Shown one piece after another: positions 34,758-44,018 of a DNA stretch of 64,000 nt. Under the pieces are notes generated by a model. The model saw nothing but the letters and a program-made list of their open reading frames with translations, searched no databases and was not told where the DNA came from. The first letter of the stretch is position 1; each line of letters begins with the position of its first letter. The position numbers and the translations under genes were made by a program. Source of the stretch: Myxococcales bacterium (GTDB lineage: Bacteria; Myxococcota_A; Polyangia; Nannocystales; Nannocystaceae); contig JACKDW010000003.1 of assembly GCA_020633295.1 (NCBI GenBank), forward strand, positions 186,001-250,000. Reading direction: 5' to 3'.

Positions 34758-35792
34758 GTGTTGACGGGCTGCGCCGACACGCGCGCCGGCGGCCCGACCG
34801 TCGCCGAGCCTGGCGCCGGGGCGACGCCCGTCGTCGCGAAGCTGGCCGCGCCGGCGCCTGAGCCCGAGCCGGCGCCGACGATCGCCGCGGCCGAGCCGGA
34901 GCCCGAGCCGGAGCCCGAGCTGCGCGCGCCCGACGGCACCGTGATCGCGCCGTGCGAAGATGTCCCAAAGGGCATGGCGTGCGTCCCCGGCGGCCCGTTC
35001 ATCCGCGGCACCGACGACGGCCCCGAGAACACGCGCCCGGCCGAGACGATCTGGCTGCAGACCTACTACATGGACCTCAACGAGGTCACCTACGCCGAGT
35101 ACAAGGCCTGCCAGGGCGAGAAGCGGTGCGGGCGCGCGGGCCCGCTGTACAACGACTTCAGCCGCCCGAACCAGCCGATGGTCGGCGAGGACTGGTACGA
35201 GGCGGTGCAGTTCTGCGAGGCGCAGGGCAAGCACCTGCCGACCGAGGCCGAGTGGGAGAAGGCCGCGCGCGGCCCCGAGGGCAAGCTGCACCCCTGGGGC
35301 GACGAGCCGGCGACCTGCGAGCGCGCGATCATCATGGACGCGCGCGGGCGCAGCTGCGGCGTCAAGAAGCGCATGGAGCACCCCGACAAGGGCCGGACCT
35401 TCGAGATCGGCTCGCGCCCGCCCGGCGTGTATGGTCTTTACGACATGTCCGGAAACGCGTGGGAGTGGGTCGCCGACTGGTACTCCAGGGACTACGAGAG
35501 CTGCGGCGACGCGTGCCGCGGCGTCAACCCGCGCGGGCCCTGCGACGGCGCCGAGACCTGCAAGGGGCACGATGAGAAGCTCGTCCGCGGCGGCTCGTGG
35601 TACTGGGTCGCCAAGTACGCGACCGGCGCCTATCGACGCCCGCACTACCCGGGCAACGACCCCTTCCATCACTTCGGCTTCCGCTGCGCGGCCTCGCTCG
35701 AGGAGGCCCGCGCGATCGCCCGCGCGCCCGCGGACGCGCCTGCGGCGACCGACGGGGCGAGCGCGGGCGCGCCGGCTGCCGACGGCGCGTAG
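34758..35792 (+). CDS. Formylglycine-generating-enzyme-like lipoprotein with disrupted signal peptide
   Basis: 344 residues in the main frame. The domain (about 68-320) is of the FGE-sulfatase/SUMF1 type: VPGGPFIRGTDDGPENTRPAE, NEVTYAEY, LPTEAEWEKAARGPEG, DMSGNAWEWVADWY, RGGSWYWV and FGFRCA. Such domains either make formylglycine in sulfatases or serve as lectin-like or substrate-binding modules. The frame starts with GTG immediately before a lipobox (LTGC), so there is no signal helix. An ATG at 34687 in another frame encodes a plausible signal (QVVAALAVAW) that stops at the junction. This suggests a one-base frameshift or sequencing error between 34687 and 34760. An EPEPEP linker follows the lipobox. 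Confidence 0.82.
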   Translation: MLTGCADTRAGGPTVAEPGAGATPVVAKLAAPAPEPEPAPTIAAAEPEPEPEPELRAPDGTVIAPCEDVPKGMACVPGGPFIRGTDDGPENTRPAETIWLQTYYMDLNEVTYAEYKACQGEKRCGRAGPLYNDFSRPNQPMVGEDWYEAVQFCEAQGKHLPTEAEWEKAARGPEGKLHPWGDEPATCERAIIMDARGRSCGVKKRMEHPDKGRTFEIGSRPPGVYGLYDMSGNAWEWVADWYSRDYESCGDACRGVNPRGPCDGAETCKGHDEKLVRGGSWYWVAKYATGAYRRPHYPGNDPFHHFGFRCAASLEEARAIARAPADAPAATDGASAGAPAADGA

Positions 35793-35798
35793 CGAGCG

Positions 35799-36851
35799 TC
35801 AACCCTCGGCGGCGGTCGCCGCGGGCGCGAGCGGCAGGCTGACCGTGAACGTCGAGCCGACGCCGAATTCGCTCTGGACCGACACCTCGCCGCCGAGCAA
35901 GCGACAGTACTTGCGCGTGAGCGCGAGCCCGAGCCCGGTCCCCTCGTACTGGCGGTTGGCCGCGGCCTCGACCTGCGAGAACGGCTGAAACAGCTTGTCG
36001 AAGTGCTCCTGCGCGATCCCGATGCCGGTGTCGCGGACCGCGAGCTCGAGCCGCTCGTCGCGGGCGCGCGTGATCAGCTGGATCTCGCCGTCGCGCGTGA
36101 ACTTCGCCGCGTTGCTCAGCAGGTTGTGCACGATCTGGCGGAGCTTGGTCCGATCGCTGACGAGGCTCGCCCGGCGCGCGCCGTGGTGCAGCGAGAAGCG
36201 GTTCCCCCGCGGCCGCGCGAGCGTCCTGCCGGTGTTGGCGAGCTCGTCGATGAAGCCGTCGAGCTCGATCGTCGAGTAGCTCAGCGCGGCGGCGCCGGCC
36301 TCGATCTTGGAGAGGTCGAGGATGTCGTCGATCAGCGCGAGCAGGTGGCGCGCGGCGCCGGTGATCCGGCCCAGGTCATCCTGCGCGGCGTCGTTCTCGA
36401 TCACGCGCGCGCCCGGCGAGAGCGCGAGCGCGGCGGCGACCGTGTCGGGGACCTCGCCCTCGTCGATCAGCTCCTGCAGCAGCTCCGCGTAGCCGATGAT
36501 GACGTTGAGCGGCGTCCGCAGCTCGTGGCTCATGGTCGCGAGGAAGTAGCTCTTCGCGCGGTTCGCCGCGAGCGCGGAGTCGCGCGCGTCGACGAGCGCC
36601 GCGTTCGCCAGGGTGAGGTCCCGCGTGCGCTCGTCGACGCGGCGCTCGAGCTCGTGATTCGCCTCTTGCACCGCCTCCTGCGCCTCGCGCAGCTCGCCGA
36701 TCACGGTCCGCAAGAGCGTCTCGTGGCGCTCCTTCTGGTCCTCGAGGCGGCTGCGGTTGTCCTCGGAGCGCTCGAGCTTGGCCGCGAGCACGCGGTTGTC
36801 TCGCTCGAGCCTCTTGAGCCTCCGCGTGAGCGACTCGATGTCCTCTGGCAT
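35799..36851 (-). CDS. Soluble histidine kinase with coiled-coil N-terminus
   Basis: 350 residues from ATG 36851. The first 95 residues are an uninterrupted charged coiled coil (RRLKRLERDNRVLAAKLERS and onwards). HisKA follows with LATMSHELRTPLNVIIGY (His 109), then HATPase with LLSNAAKF, DTGIGIA and GTGLGLALTRKY. No sensor or membrane helix is present, so input must come from a partner. The FIST-domain gene ends 35 bases upstream and is the obvious candidate, since FIST proteins are often paired with or fused to kinases. It converges on the FGE-like gene with six bases between. Confidence 0.93.
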   Translation of the reverse strand: MPEDIESLTRRLKRLERDNRVLAAKLERSEDNRSRLEDQKERHETLLRTVIGELREAQEAVQEANHELERRVDERTRDLTLANAALVDARDSALAANRAKSYFLATMSHELRTPLNVIIGYAELLQELIDEGEVPDTVAAALALSPGARVIENDAAQDDLGRITGAARHLLALIDDILDLSKIEAGAAALSYSTIELDGFIDELANTGRTLARPRGNRFSLHHGARRASLVSDRTKLRQIVHNLLSNAAKFTRDGEIQLITRARDERLELAVRDTGIGIAQEHFDKLFQPFSQVEAAANRQYEGTGLGLALTRKYCRLLGGEVSVQSEFGVGSTFTVSLPLAPAATAAEG

Positions 36852-36886
36852 CGCGCGTGAACCCGTGCAGCGGTGGGCGCTCGCGA

Positions 36887-38041
36887 TCACTCCGTGCCGA
36901 GCAGCATGGCGACGATCGTCTCGTTGTGGAACTGCGCCGCGTGGCCGACCCCGAGCGGCGCGAATTCGCCGTAGGCATAAAACCCGCAGACCGGCACGGG
37001 GAGCGCGAGCGTCTGCTTCACGATCTGCTCCTCCTCGCGGGTCCGGGTGCCGAGCAGCTGCTTCCGCGCCGCGCAGGAGAACACGAGCGCGGCCTCCGGC
37101 TTGTCGCCGGGGTAGCCGCGCTTGGCCTCCTCGGTCGCGGCGCGCGAGGCCGCGATGATCTCGTCGCGGCTGGCCGAGGTCAGCTGCACGGTCGCGTTCA
37201 GCGGGACGTCGCCGGCGAAGGTGATCGTCCCGCGCTCGGCGTCGTAGGCGAGCGGCGCGCGCAGGTAGTGGCGCTCGGAGCTCGGCTCCAGCACCGCGAG
37301 CGGGCTCTCGCCCGAGGGCAGCATGTGGTCGCCCAGGTAGTACTTGTAGTAGTCGAGCGCGCTGCGATCGCCGATCCGCGCGACGACGTTGCCGTCGGAC
37401 TCGGTCACGCGCTGCGGCTCCCCGAGCGCTCGCCAGCCGCTCGCCACGCCCCACGAGACGCGGGCGGGGCCGCCGATGAGCAGGATCGGCAAGGCGTCGT
37501 GGAGCACCTCGGTCTTGAAGAACTGGCTCGTCTGTTTAAAGCGCCACTGATCGCTGGCGAGGCCGCCGAGGATCGGGAAGGTCTCGCCGAGCGCGGCGCG
37601 CAGCCCGGCGAGCGCCTGCGTCGCGCTGGCGGTGAGGCTCTCGGGCACGATCACGCAGGCGCTCGGCTCGCTGGTCATCGACGCGCGCGCCTGCGCCACG
37701 GCGGCGGCCGCCGCGGCCGCGGGGTCGCGGGAGAGCCCGCGGCCGACGCCCACGCCGAACTCGAGCGTGTCGCTCGTCATCATCATCAAGGTCGTCGAGC
37801 CCTCGCTGAAGCCCTCGCGCGAGGACAGCTCGCCGTCGGTGGTGCAGCCGATCAGCGGGAGCTCGGGGTACGCGCGCGCGAGCGCCTCGAGCAGCGCGGC
37901 GTGATCCACGTCGATCGCGGAGAGCAGCAGCGCGACCCCGGGCGCGCGCTCGCCTTGCTGCGCCGCGCTCTGCTCGACGAGCTCTTCGGCCGCGAAGCGA
38001 GCGTCCGGATCAAGGCTGTGGGCGACGACTACGTTGAGCAT
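36887..38041 (-). CDS. FIST-domain sensory protein
   Basis: 384 residues. FIST_N is seen from the start (FAAEELVEQSAAQQ, LPLIGCTTDGELSSREGFSEGS) and FIST_C at the end (ALVFSCAARKQLLGTRTREEE, VPVCGFYAYGEFAPLG). These strings are close to the family consensus. FIST is a ligand-sensing module, probably for small molecules such as amino acids, and occurs next to or fused with kinases, cyclases and methyl-accepting proteins. There is no membrane segment, so sensing is cytoplasmic. The histidine kinase gene follows after 35 bases in the same direction, forming a two-gene sensory unit. A copy of the 16-bp motif (38089-38104) is 48 bases upstream of the start. Confidence 0.93.
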   Translation of the reverse strand: MLNVVVAHSLDPDARFAAEELVEQSAAQQGERAPGVALLLSAIDVDHAALLEALARAYPELPLIGCTTDGELSSREGFSEGSTTLMMMTSDTLEFGVGVGRGLSRDPAAAAAAAVAQARASMTSEPSACVIVPESLTASATQALAGLRAALGETFPILGGLASDQWRFKQTSQFFKTEVLHDALPILLIGGPARVSWGVASGWRALGEPQRVTESDGNVVARIGDRSALDYYKYYLGDHMLPSGESPLAVLEPSSERHYLRAPLAYDAERGTITFAGDVPLNATVQLTSASRDEIIAASRAATEEAKRGYPGDKPEAALVFSCAARKQLLGTRTREEEQIVKQTLALPVPVCGFYAYGEFAPLGVGHAAQFHNETIVAMLLGTE

Positions 38042-38088
38042 GCTGACCTCCGCGGCGCGGGGCCCGGCCGCGCGCCGCGCTTAATTAT

Positions 38089-38104
38089 ATGTCCTGGAAG
38101 CCAT
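38089..38104. promoter_or_regulatory. Copy 3 of the 16-bp motif, upstream of the FIST-kinase operon
   Basis: ATGTCCTGGAAGCCAT directly after an A/T-rich patch (TTAATTAT, 38081-38088) and 48 bases from the FIST start. It matches the consensus ATGTCCTnnWRGnCAT shared with three other sites. Orientation relative to the gene is reversed, as allowed for a near-palindrome. Confidence 0.38.
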
Positions 38105-38219
38105 CTCGTTGGCGGGCTCTCGGTCGCGGACGTCCCGTGATCGCGCGCGGGCGCGCGGGGACGCGCGGCGCGTGGGGACGCGCGCGGCGAGGCGCGGTCT
38201 CGGGCGTCGCGCCCGTCCG

Positions 38220-38846
38220 TCACACGCCGTCGACGCGACGACGGATCCCCTTGGCCCAGTCCTCGAGGTTCGTGACCGTCGACTTGTAGAGCGTCGAGTC
38301 GTCGGCGGCCTCCTCGATGGTTCGAAGCAGCCGCTGCTTGCCCAGGCGCAGCCGGCTCTGCACGGTCCCGCGCGGGATGCCGAGCAGCTCGGCGATCTCG
38401 GCGCCCGTCAGGCCCTCGAACAGCTTCAGCTCGAGCGCGATCTGGTGCTCGAGCGGGATCTTGCGCAGCGCCTGGACCAGGAGCTGCTGCTCGCGCTTGC
38501 GGCCTATCAGCGAGGGGGCCGAGGGCGACAGCTCGGCGGCGCAGACCTCGGAGAAGTCGGAGAGCTCGCGCTTTCGCTTCTTCTGCTTGCGGTAGTAGGC
38601 GCGCAGCTGATTGAGCGCGATCGCGAAGATGTAGCTGCGAACGCTGCTCTTCTGGATCCGCTGCTTGCTGCGGCTGCACACCAGCAAGGTCTCGGAGACC
38701 AGCTCGATCGCGTCCTCGTGATTGGCGACCTTGTTGTGGAAGAAGCGCGCGAGCATGCCGAAGTAGCGGCGCGCGAGCTCGTTCCCGGCGCCCCGATCGC
38801 CGCCCTGCCAGCGCTCCAGGAGGAGCGCGTCGTCGCTCTCGTCCAC
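38220..38846 (-). CDS. ECF-type RNA polymerase sigma factor
   Basis: 208 residues from GTG 38846 (upstream in-frame sequence lacks coding character). Region 2 runs from about residue 8 (LLERWQGGDRGAGNELARRYF) to the DNA-melting part RSYIFAIALNQLRAYYRKQKK. Region 4 has LRKIPLEHQIALELKLFEGL followed by the helix-turn-helix TGAEIAELLGIPRGTVQSRL. No membrane anchor or anti-sigma gene adjoins it; a PP2C phosphatase gene is divergent, 219 bases away. It may be controlled through phosphorylation by kinases in this cluster, but that is inference. Confidence 0.93.
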   Translation of the reverse strand: MDESDDALLLERWQGGDRGAGNELARRYFGMLARFFHNKVANHEDAIELVSETLLVCSRSKQRIQKSSVRSYIFAIALNQLRAYYRKQKKRKRELSDFSEVCAAELSPSAPSLIGRKREQQLLVQALRKIPLEHQIALELKLFEGLTGAEIAELLGIPRGTVQSRLRLGKQRLLRTIEEAADDSTLYKSTVTNLEDWAKGIRRRVDGV

Positions 38847-39065
38847 GACGCTATCGTAGCAGAGGCGGGGCGGCGCGGGCCGGCGCAGGGTGGGGTAGCG
38901 GCACCCCGGCGTGGGCTGACGTCGGGCCGGTCTGGGGTGTCGACGCTCCACCGCGGGTCGTCGCGGGCTCGCGCGCTCGCACGCCAGCGCGTTGATTTCA
39001 CGTGTGTTCTCGTGCGCGCCGCGATCGCGCGTTCACGGGCACGGCGCTCGCTATCTGGGGAGCGC

Positions 39066-39839
39066 ATGAAGATTCACTCGTACGCGTGCACGCATATCGG
39101 TCGACGTCCCAACAACGAGGACGCCTTCCTCGTCAGCGCCGAGCTCGGGCTGTTCGCCGTGGCCGACGGCATGGGCGGCTACGAGGGCGGCGAGGTCGCG
39201 AGCCACCTCGCGGTCTCGTCGATGCTCGAGTTCTACCGAGACATGAGCTCCCCGGGCGCGGGCGACGACACCGTAAAGACAGGTCGTAATGGACAGCTCT
39301 CGGCGATCGCCGCGCGCGGTCAGGCCGGCGCGCGTCGTCTCGACGCCGCGATCCGCCTGGCCAATCGGCGCGTATGCGACCACAAGCGCGGCGCCCACGA
39401 GCGGATGGGCTCGACGGTCGCCGCGCTCGACCTGCGCGACGGCGTCGCGGTCATCGGGCACGTCGGCGACAGCCGGGTCTATCGCCTGCGCGACGGGGCG
39501 CTCGAGCCGCTCACGCGCGATCACTCCCTCTACGAGATGCTGCGCGCGACGGGCACCTACCCGCTGCCGCCGCCCGAGGAGTACGGCTACCGCAACGTGG
39601 TCACGCGCGCGCTCGGGATCGCCGAGTCGTCGCCGGAGATCCGCGTCGAGCCGGTCGCGCCCGGGGACGTGTACCTGCTCTGCTCCGACGGCCTGCTCGA
39701 GCGCCTCGACGAGGACGGCCTGCTGTTCCTGCTCGAGACGCGCGCGCCCGCGGACGCCTGCGCGGCCATGGTCGAGCTGGCCTATGAGCTAGGTGGGCGT
39801 GACAACATCACTGCGGTGGTCGTCGCGGTCACCGCGTGA
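39066..39839 (+). CDS. PP2C-family Ser/Thr protein phosphatase
   Basis: 257 residues from ATG 39066 with GGGAG just upstream. All PP2C metal-binding motifs are there: RRPNNEDAFLV, FAVADGMGGYEGGEVAS, MGSTVAALDL, GHVGDSRVYRLRDG, LTRDHSLYEML, LLCSDGLLERL and the final GGRDNITAVVV. It is soluble, manganese/magnesium-dependent and should reverse phosphorylation by Hanks-type kinases, two of which are encoded in this window (17594 and 42192). A slightly divergent loop (72-100) is present. Divergent from the ECF sigma factor gene. Confidence 0.96.
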   Translation: MKIHSYACTHIGRRPNNEDAFLVSAELGLFAVADGMGGYEGGEVASHLAVSSMLEFYRDMSSPGAGDDTVKTGRNGQLSAIAARGQAGARRLDAAIRLANRRVCDHKRGAHERMGSTVAALDLRDGVAVIGHVGDSRVYRLRDGALEPLTRDHSLYEMLRATGTYPLPPPEEYGYRNVVTRALGIAESSPEIRVEPVAPGDVYLLCSDGLLERLDEDGLLFLLETRAPADACAAMVELAYELGGRDNITAVVVAVTA

Positions 39840-39886
39840 GCGGCGAGACCGCGCGGGCTGGCGCCGCGCGGTCTCGACCGCCGGGA

Positions 39887-40411
39887 TCACAGCTCGTGGG
39901 TCAGCTCGGTCTCGACGCGGCTGCCGGTGAACTCGGTCGTCGTCGTGCACGTCGGCTGCACGATGAGGTCGCACTGATCGGTCGGCCCGGTGCAGGTGGT
40001 CGTGGTCGTCAGCGTGTACGTGCCCGTGATGTACTTGCCGTCCTCGGTGAAGCTGATGTCGTGGACGGCGCTCTGCTTCGTCTTGAGCTCCGGCGTCGGG
40101 TACTCGACGTCCACGGTCTCGCCCGAGAAGGAGTAGACGCCGTCGACGACGCTGCCCGCGAGCGCGACGTCGGCGAACTCGAGGAAGCGCTCGTCCTCGG
40201 GGCCCTCAAACACGTTCAACGACGAGGCCGCGCGCAGCGAGCTCGAGTCGTCGCGGATGCTGTCGGGCACGCCGTCGGGGTAGCAATTCGCGTCCTGGAC
40301 CGACGACGCCGAGGCGACGCGGTAGGTGACGTAGTCCGCGGTGTCGCAGGCGCCGGCGAGGGTCAGCGCGATCAGCGAGGTGGCGGTGACAATGCGTGAA
40401 AACGTAGGCAT
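39887..40411 (-). CDS. Hypothetical lipoprotein, 174 residues
   Basis: The signal peptide has a clear lipobox (LAGAC, Cys 22). The mature part is rich in Thr, Ser and Val with beta-strand-like segments (GKYITGTYTLTTTTTC) and four cysteines in the second half, so a small beta-rich, disulfide-bonded domain is likely. I do not recognise a family. It converges on the PP2C gene (47 bases) and is divergent from nothing closely. Probably an outer-membrane or surface lipoprotein. Confidence 0.75.
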   Translation of the reverse strand: MPTFSRIVTATSLIALTLAGACDTADYVTYRVASASSVQDANCYPDGVPDSIRDDSSSLRAASSLNVFEGPEDERFLEFADVALAGSVVDGVYSFSGETVDVEYPTPELKTKQSAVHDISFTEDGKYITGTYTLTTTTTCTGPTDQCDLIVQPTCTTTTEFTGSRVETELTHEL

Positions 40412-40588
40412 GGCTCTGTTCGTCTCGTTTGCAGCGCGCGGGCCGAACGCCCGCGCGGAAAGGTCGTGACAATAGGCGCGTTATCGAGCGGACTCAAGCG
40501 CGCGATCGCAATTGTATGGGATGTCGACGCGCGCTCGTGTCGGCACCGTCACCCGCGTTACGCCTAAAGCGGCGCGCGTTCGCGACGG

Positions 40589-41953
<1,365 letters not shown>

Positions 41954-42035
41954 GGGCTTCGTCGCCGCGGCGCGCGGATCAACCTCGTCGCCGACCTACC
42001 TTAGCAGACTTGCGTAGCGGACCTCCCGAGCTGCC

Positions 42036-42087
42036 GTACCTAGCAGGCGTACCAGGCAGGCGCACCAGGCAGGCGTACCAGGCAGGC
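42036..42087. repeat. 13-base tandem array in a divergent promoter region
   Basis: Four head-to-tail copies of GTACCAGGCAGGC (first copy with CT for CA, third with C for T) between the FHA activator gene and the Ser/Thr kinase gene. The unit is not a multiple of three and no gene covers it. It may be a cluster of binding sites (13 bases is slightly over one helical turn) or a slippage-prone spacer. Confidence 0.85.
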
Positions 42088-42191
42088 GTCACTCGCAGTC
42101 GTCCGTGGCGGCCGTCCGCGGACTTGCGAGGCGCGCCCGTCGTACCGCGCCTCGACATCGTCGTCGCGCGGGCGCGGCCGCCCTTGCTACC

Positions 42192-43211
42192 ATGGCGATC
42201 GAGCTCGACGTGCACGGGGATGACACACGCAGGCGTGACGCGCAGGCGCCCCTGCGGCGCGCGCTCGGTCCGTATCGGCTGCTCCGGCGGCTCGGCGTCG
42301 GCGGGATGGCGGAGGTGTACCTCGCGGTCGCCCACGGCGCGAGCGGCTTCGAGAAGAAGGTCGCGATCAAGGCGCCGCTGCCCTACGTGCAGGAGGACGC
42401 GCGGCTCCTGCGGCTGCTGATCGAGGAGGCCCGGATCGGCGCGCAGCTGCAGCATCGCAACCTCGTGCAGGTCCACGATCTCGGCGTCGCCGACGGCGTG
42501 TACTACGTGCGCATGGACTTCGTCGACGGCGCGGACCTGCGCACCCTGATGCGCCGCGGGCTCCCGGGCCCCGCGCTCGGGCTGCTGATCGCCGAGGAGC
42601 TCGCGCTCGCGCTCGACTACGTGCATGACGCGGTCGACGAGGCCGGTCGCCCGCTCGGCCTCGTGCACCGCGACGTCAGCCCGTCGAACGTGCTCCTGTC
42701 GCGCCACGGCGAGGTCAAGCTCTCGGACTTCGGGATCGCCAAGGCCACGCTGCTCGCCGACAACACCGGCGCTGACACGCGCAAGGGCAAGTACGCCTAC
42801 ATGTCTCCGGAGCAGGTTGAGGGGCGAGCGCTGACGCACCGCAGCGATCAGTTCGCGCTCGGCATCACGCTCACCGAGATGCTGCTCGGGCGCCGTCCGT
42901 TCGAGGGCGCGACGCCGCTGGAGACCATGAACCTCATCCGCTCCGCGCGCGCGCCGGCGCTCGAGGGCCTCGACCGCGACGTCAAGGCCGTGGTCTCGCG
43001 CTGCCTCGCGCGCGCCCCCGAGGACCGCTTCCCCTCGAGCGAGGCGCTGCGCCAGGCGCTCGCGGCCTGCCGGAGCCTGCGCGGCGCCTCGATCTCGCAG
43101 CTGCGCGAGTGGGTCCGCGCGGCCCTGCAGGGCGACCTCGAGGGCGTCTCCAGCTCGCGCTCGGCGACGCTGCCCATCACGGCGACCACGGCCGGCCTGC
43201 TCGATCCGTGA
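42192..43211 (+). CDS. Soluble Ser/Thr protein kinase
   Basis: 339 residues from ATG 42192. Kinase motifs: LGVGGMAEVYLA, KKVAIKAPLP, HRDVSPSNVLLS (Val instead of Leu, and SPSN in place of KPEN), DFGIAKA and YMSPEQVEGR. HRDVSPSN is common in myxobacterial kinases. After the kinase domain there are about 60 residues without TPR or membrane helix, so it is cytoplasmic. Divergent from the FHA sigma-54 activator gene, suggesting a kinase/phospho-reader pair. Upstream lies the 13-base tandem array. Confidence 0.95.
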   Translation: MAIELDVHGDDTRRRDAQAPLRRALGPYRLLRRLGVGGMAEVYLAVAHGASGFEKKVAIKAPLPYVQEDARLLRLLIEEARIGAQLQHRNLVQVHDLGVADGVYYVRMDFVDGADLRTLMRRGLPGPALGLLIAEELALALDYVHDAVDEAGRPLGLVHRDVSPSNVLLSRHGEVKLSDFGIAKATLLADNTGADTRKGKYAYMSPEQVEGRALTHRSDQFALGITLTEMLLGRRPFEGATPLETMNLIRSARAPALEGLDRDVKAVVSRCLARAPEDRFPSSEALRQALAACRSLRGASISQLREWVRAALQGDLEGVSSSRSATLPITATTAGLLDP

Positions 43212-43324
43212 GCGCGCGGGCCCCATCGCGGGGCGCAGGGCCGCGCGCGCGTCGCTCATCCGCTCCGCGCGAGGTCTCGAGCTCGGGTCGGGCCTGGGGT
43301 GTCGCGCCCGCGATGTCGACGCGC

Positions 43325-43442
43325 GGTCGCTCTCGCGGTCGCGCTCTCGGTCCCTCGCGGTCCCTCTCTCGCGGTCACGCTCGCGGTCACGCTCGCGGTC
43401 CCTCGCGGTCCCTCGCGGTCCCTCGGTCTCATTCGCGGTCTC
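43325..43442. repeat. Degenerate CTCGCGGTC array
   Basis: About ten imperfect units of CTCGCGGTC with spacers CC, AC or CT, so that unit length varies between 10 and 12 bases. Not coding by composition. Confidence 0.75.
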
Positions 43443-43685
43443 TTGGGACAGGTATCGAGGCCAGCGGCGCGAGGACCCGTCACGACCTGTCGCCGCGTGA
43501 CCACGAAATCGCGTGGCCCCGTCGCGAGGTGGTCGCGTGCTCCGGCCGTCGCCGCTGCGTGTCGCGTGCGCGCGCACGCTCGTCACGTCGAACGCGATCA
43601 CGGCGGGCGGCGATCCGGTCTCGCCGCGTCGCGACGATCCGGCCTCGCCCGTCGAGCTCGAGCTCGTCGTCTAAAATTTTTTTTG

Positions 43686-43807
43686 GCACAATCTCCGTGG
43701 AGGGAGCGCGGTCGCGAGATTGCGGCGGACGCTCCGGATCGAAACCGCAGAGGCGGCCGCGCTCGGAAGACGCGGTCGCCTCAACTAATTTCTGAAACTT
43801 TTTTCAG
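43686..43807 (+). ncRNA. Candidate small structured RNA or terminator region
   Basis: A 12-bp stem (GAGGCG, one G.T pair, CCGCG against CGCGG, CGCCTC) with a 9-base loop spans 43750-43782. It is followed by A/T-rich sequence, a second small hairpin CTGAAA-CTTT-TTTCAG (43792-43807) and further T's. Upstream, a run of nine T's at 43677-43685 follows a 14-base palindrome (CGAGCTCGAGCTCG), as if another transcript ended there. No promoter was identified. The limits given are guesses. Confidence 0.3.
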
Positions 43808-44018
43808 TTATTTTTCGCAAGAGAGACGGCCGCCGCCGAGTCGCGCGCGCGACCGAGTCGCGCGGGTCGAAGGCTCGGCGTCCGTCGGGCTCGCGACGAT
43901 CGCCCGACACCCGCTCAGGTTGGCAGCAGAAGCCGCGTGCGGCGAAAATTCAAGCAGTGCCCGAAGAGGCAGGTAGATCGAGTCGCGCGCGCGTCGACCT
44001 TCGCCGCGGACAAACTTA

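Larger units (their letters stand above)
43212..44018. other. Long gene-free region with repeats and an A/T island
   Basis: 807 bases. The first part (43325-43442) is a low-complexity array of CTCGCGGTCCCT-like units. The second (43670-43815) is the most A/T-rich spot of the window, with runs of nine and six T's and a strong hairpin between them. Frames crossing it have no protein-like composition. The rest shows nothing recognisable. Confidence 0.6.

Noticed and set aside
43684..43700. TGGCAC at 43684 considered as a sigma-54 promoter
   Set aside because: The downstream TTGC element is absent at the required spacing.
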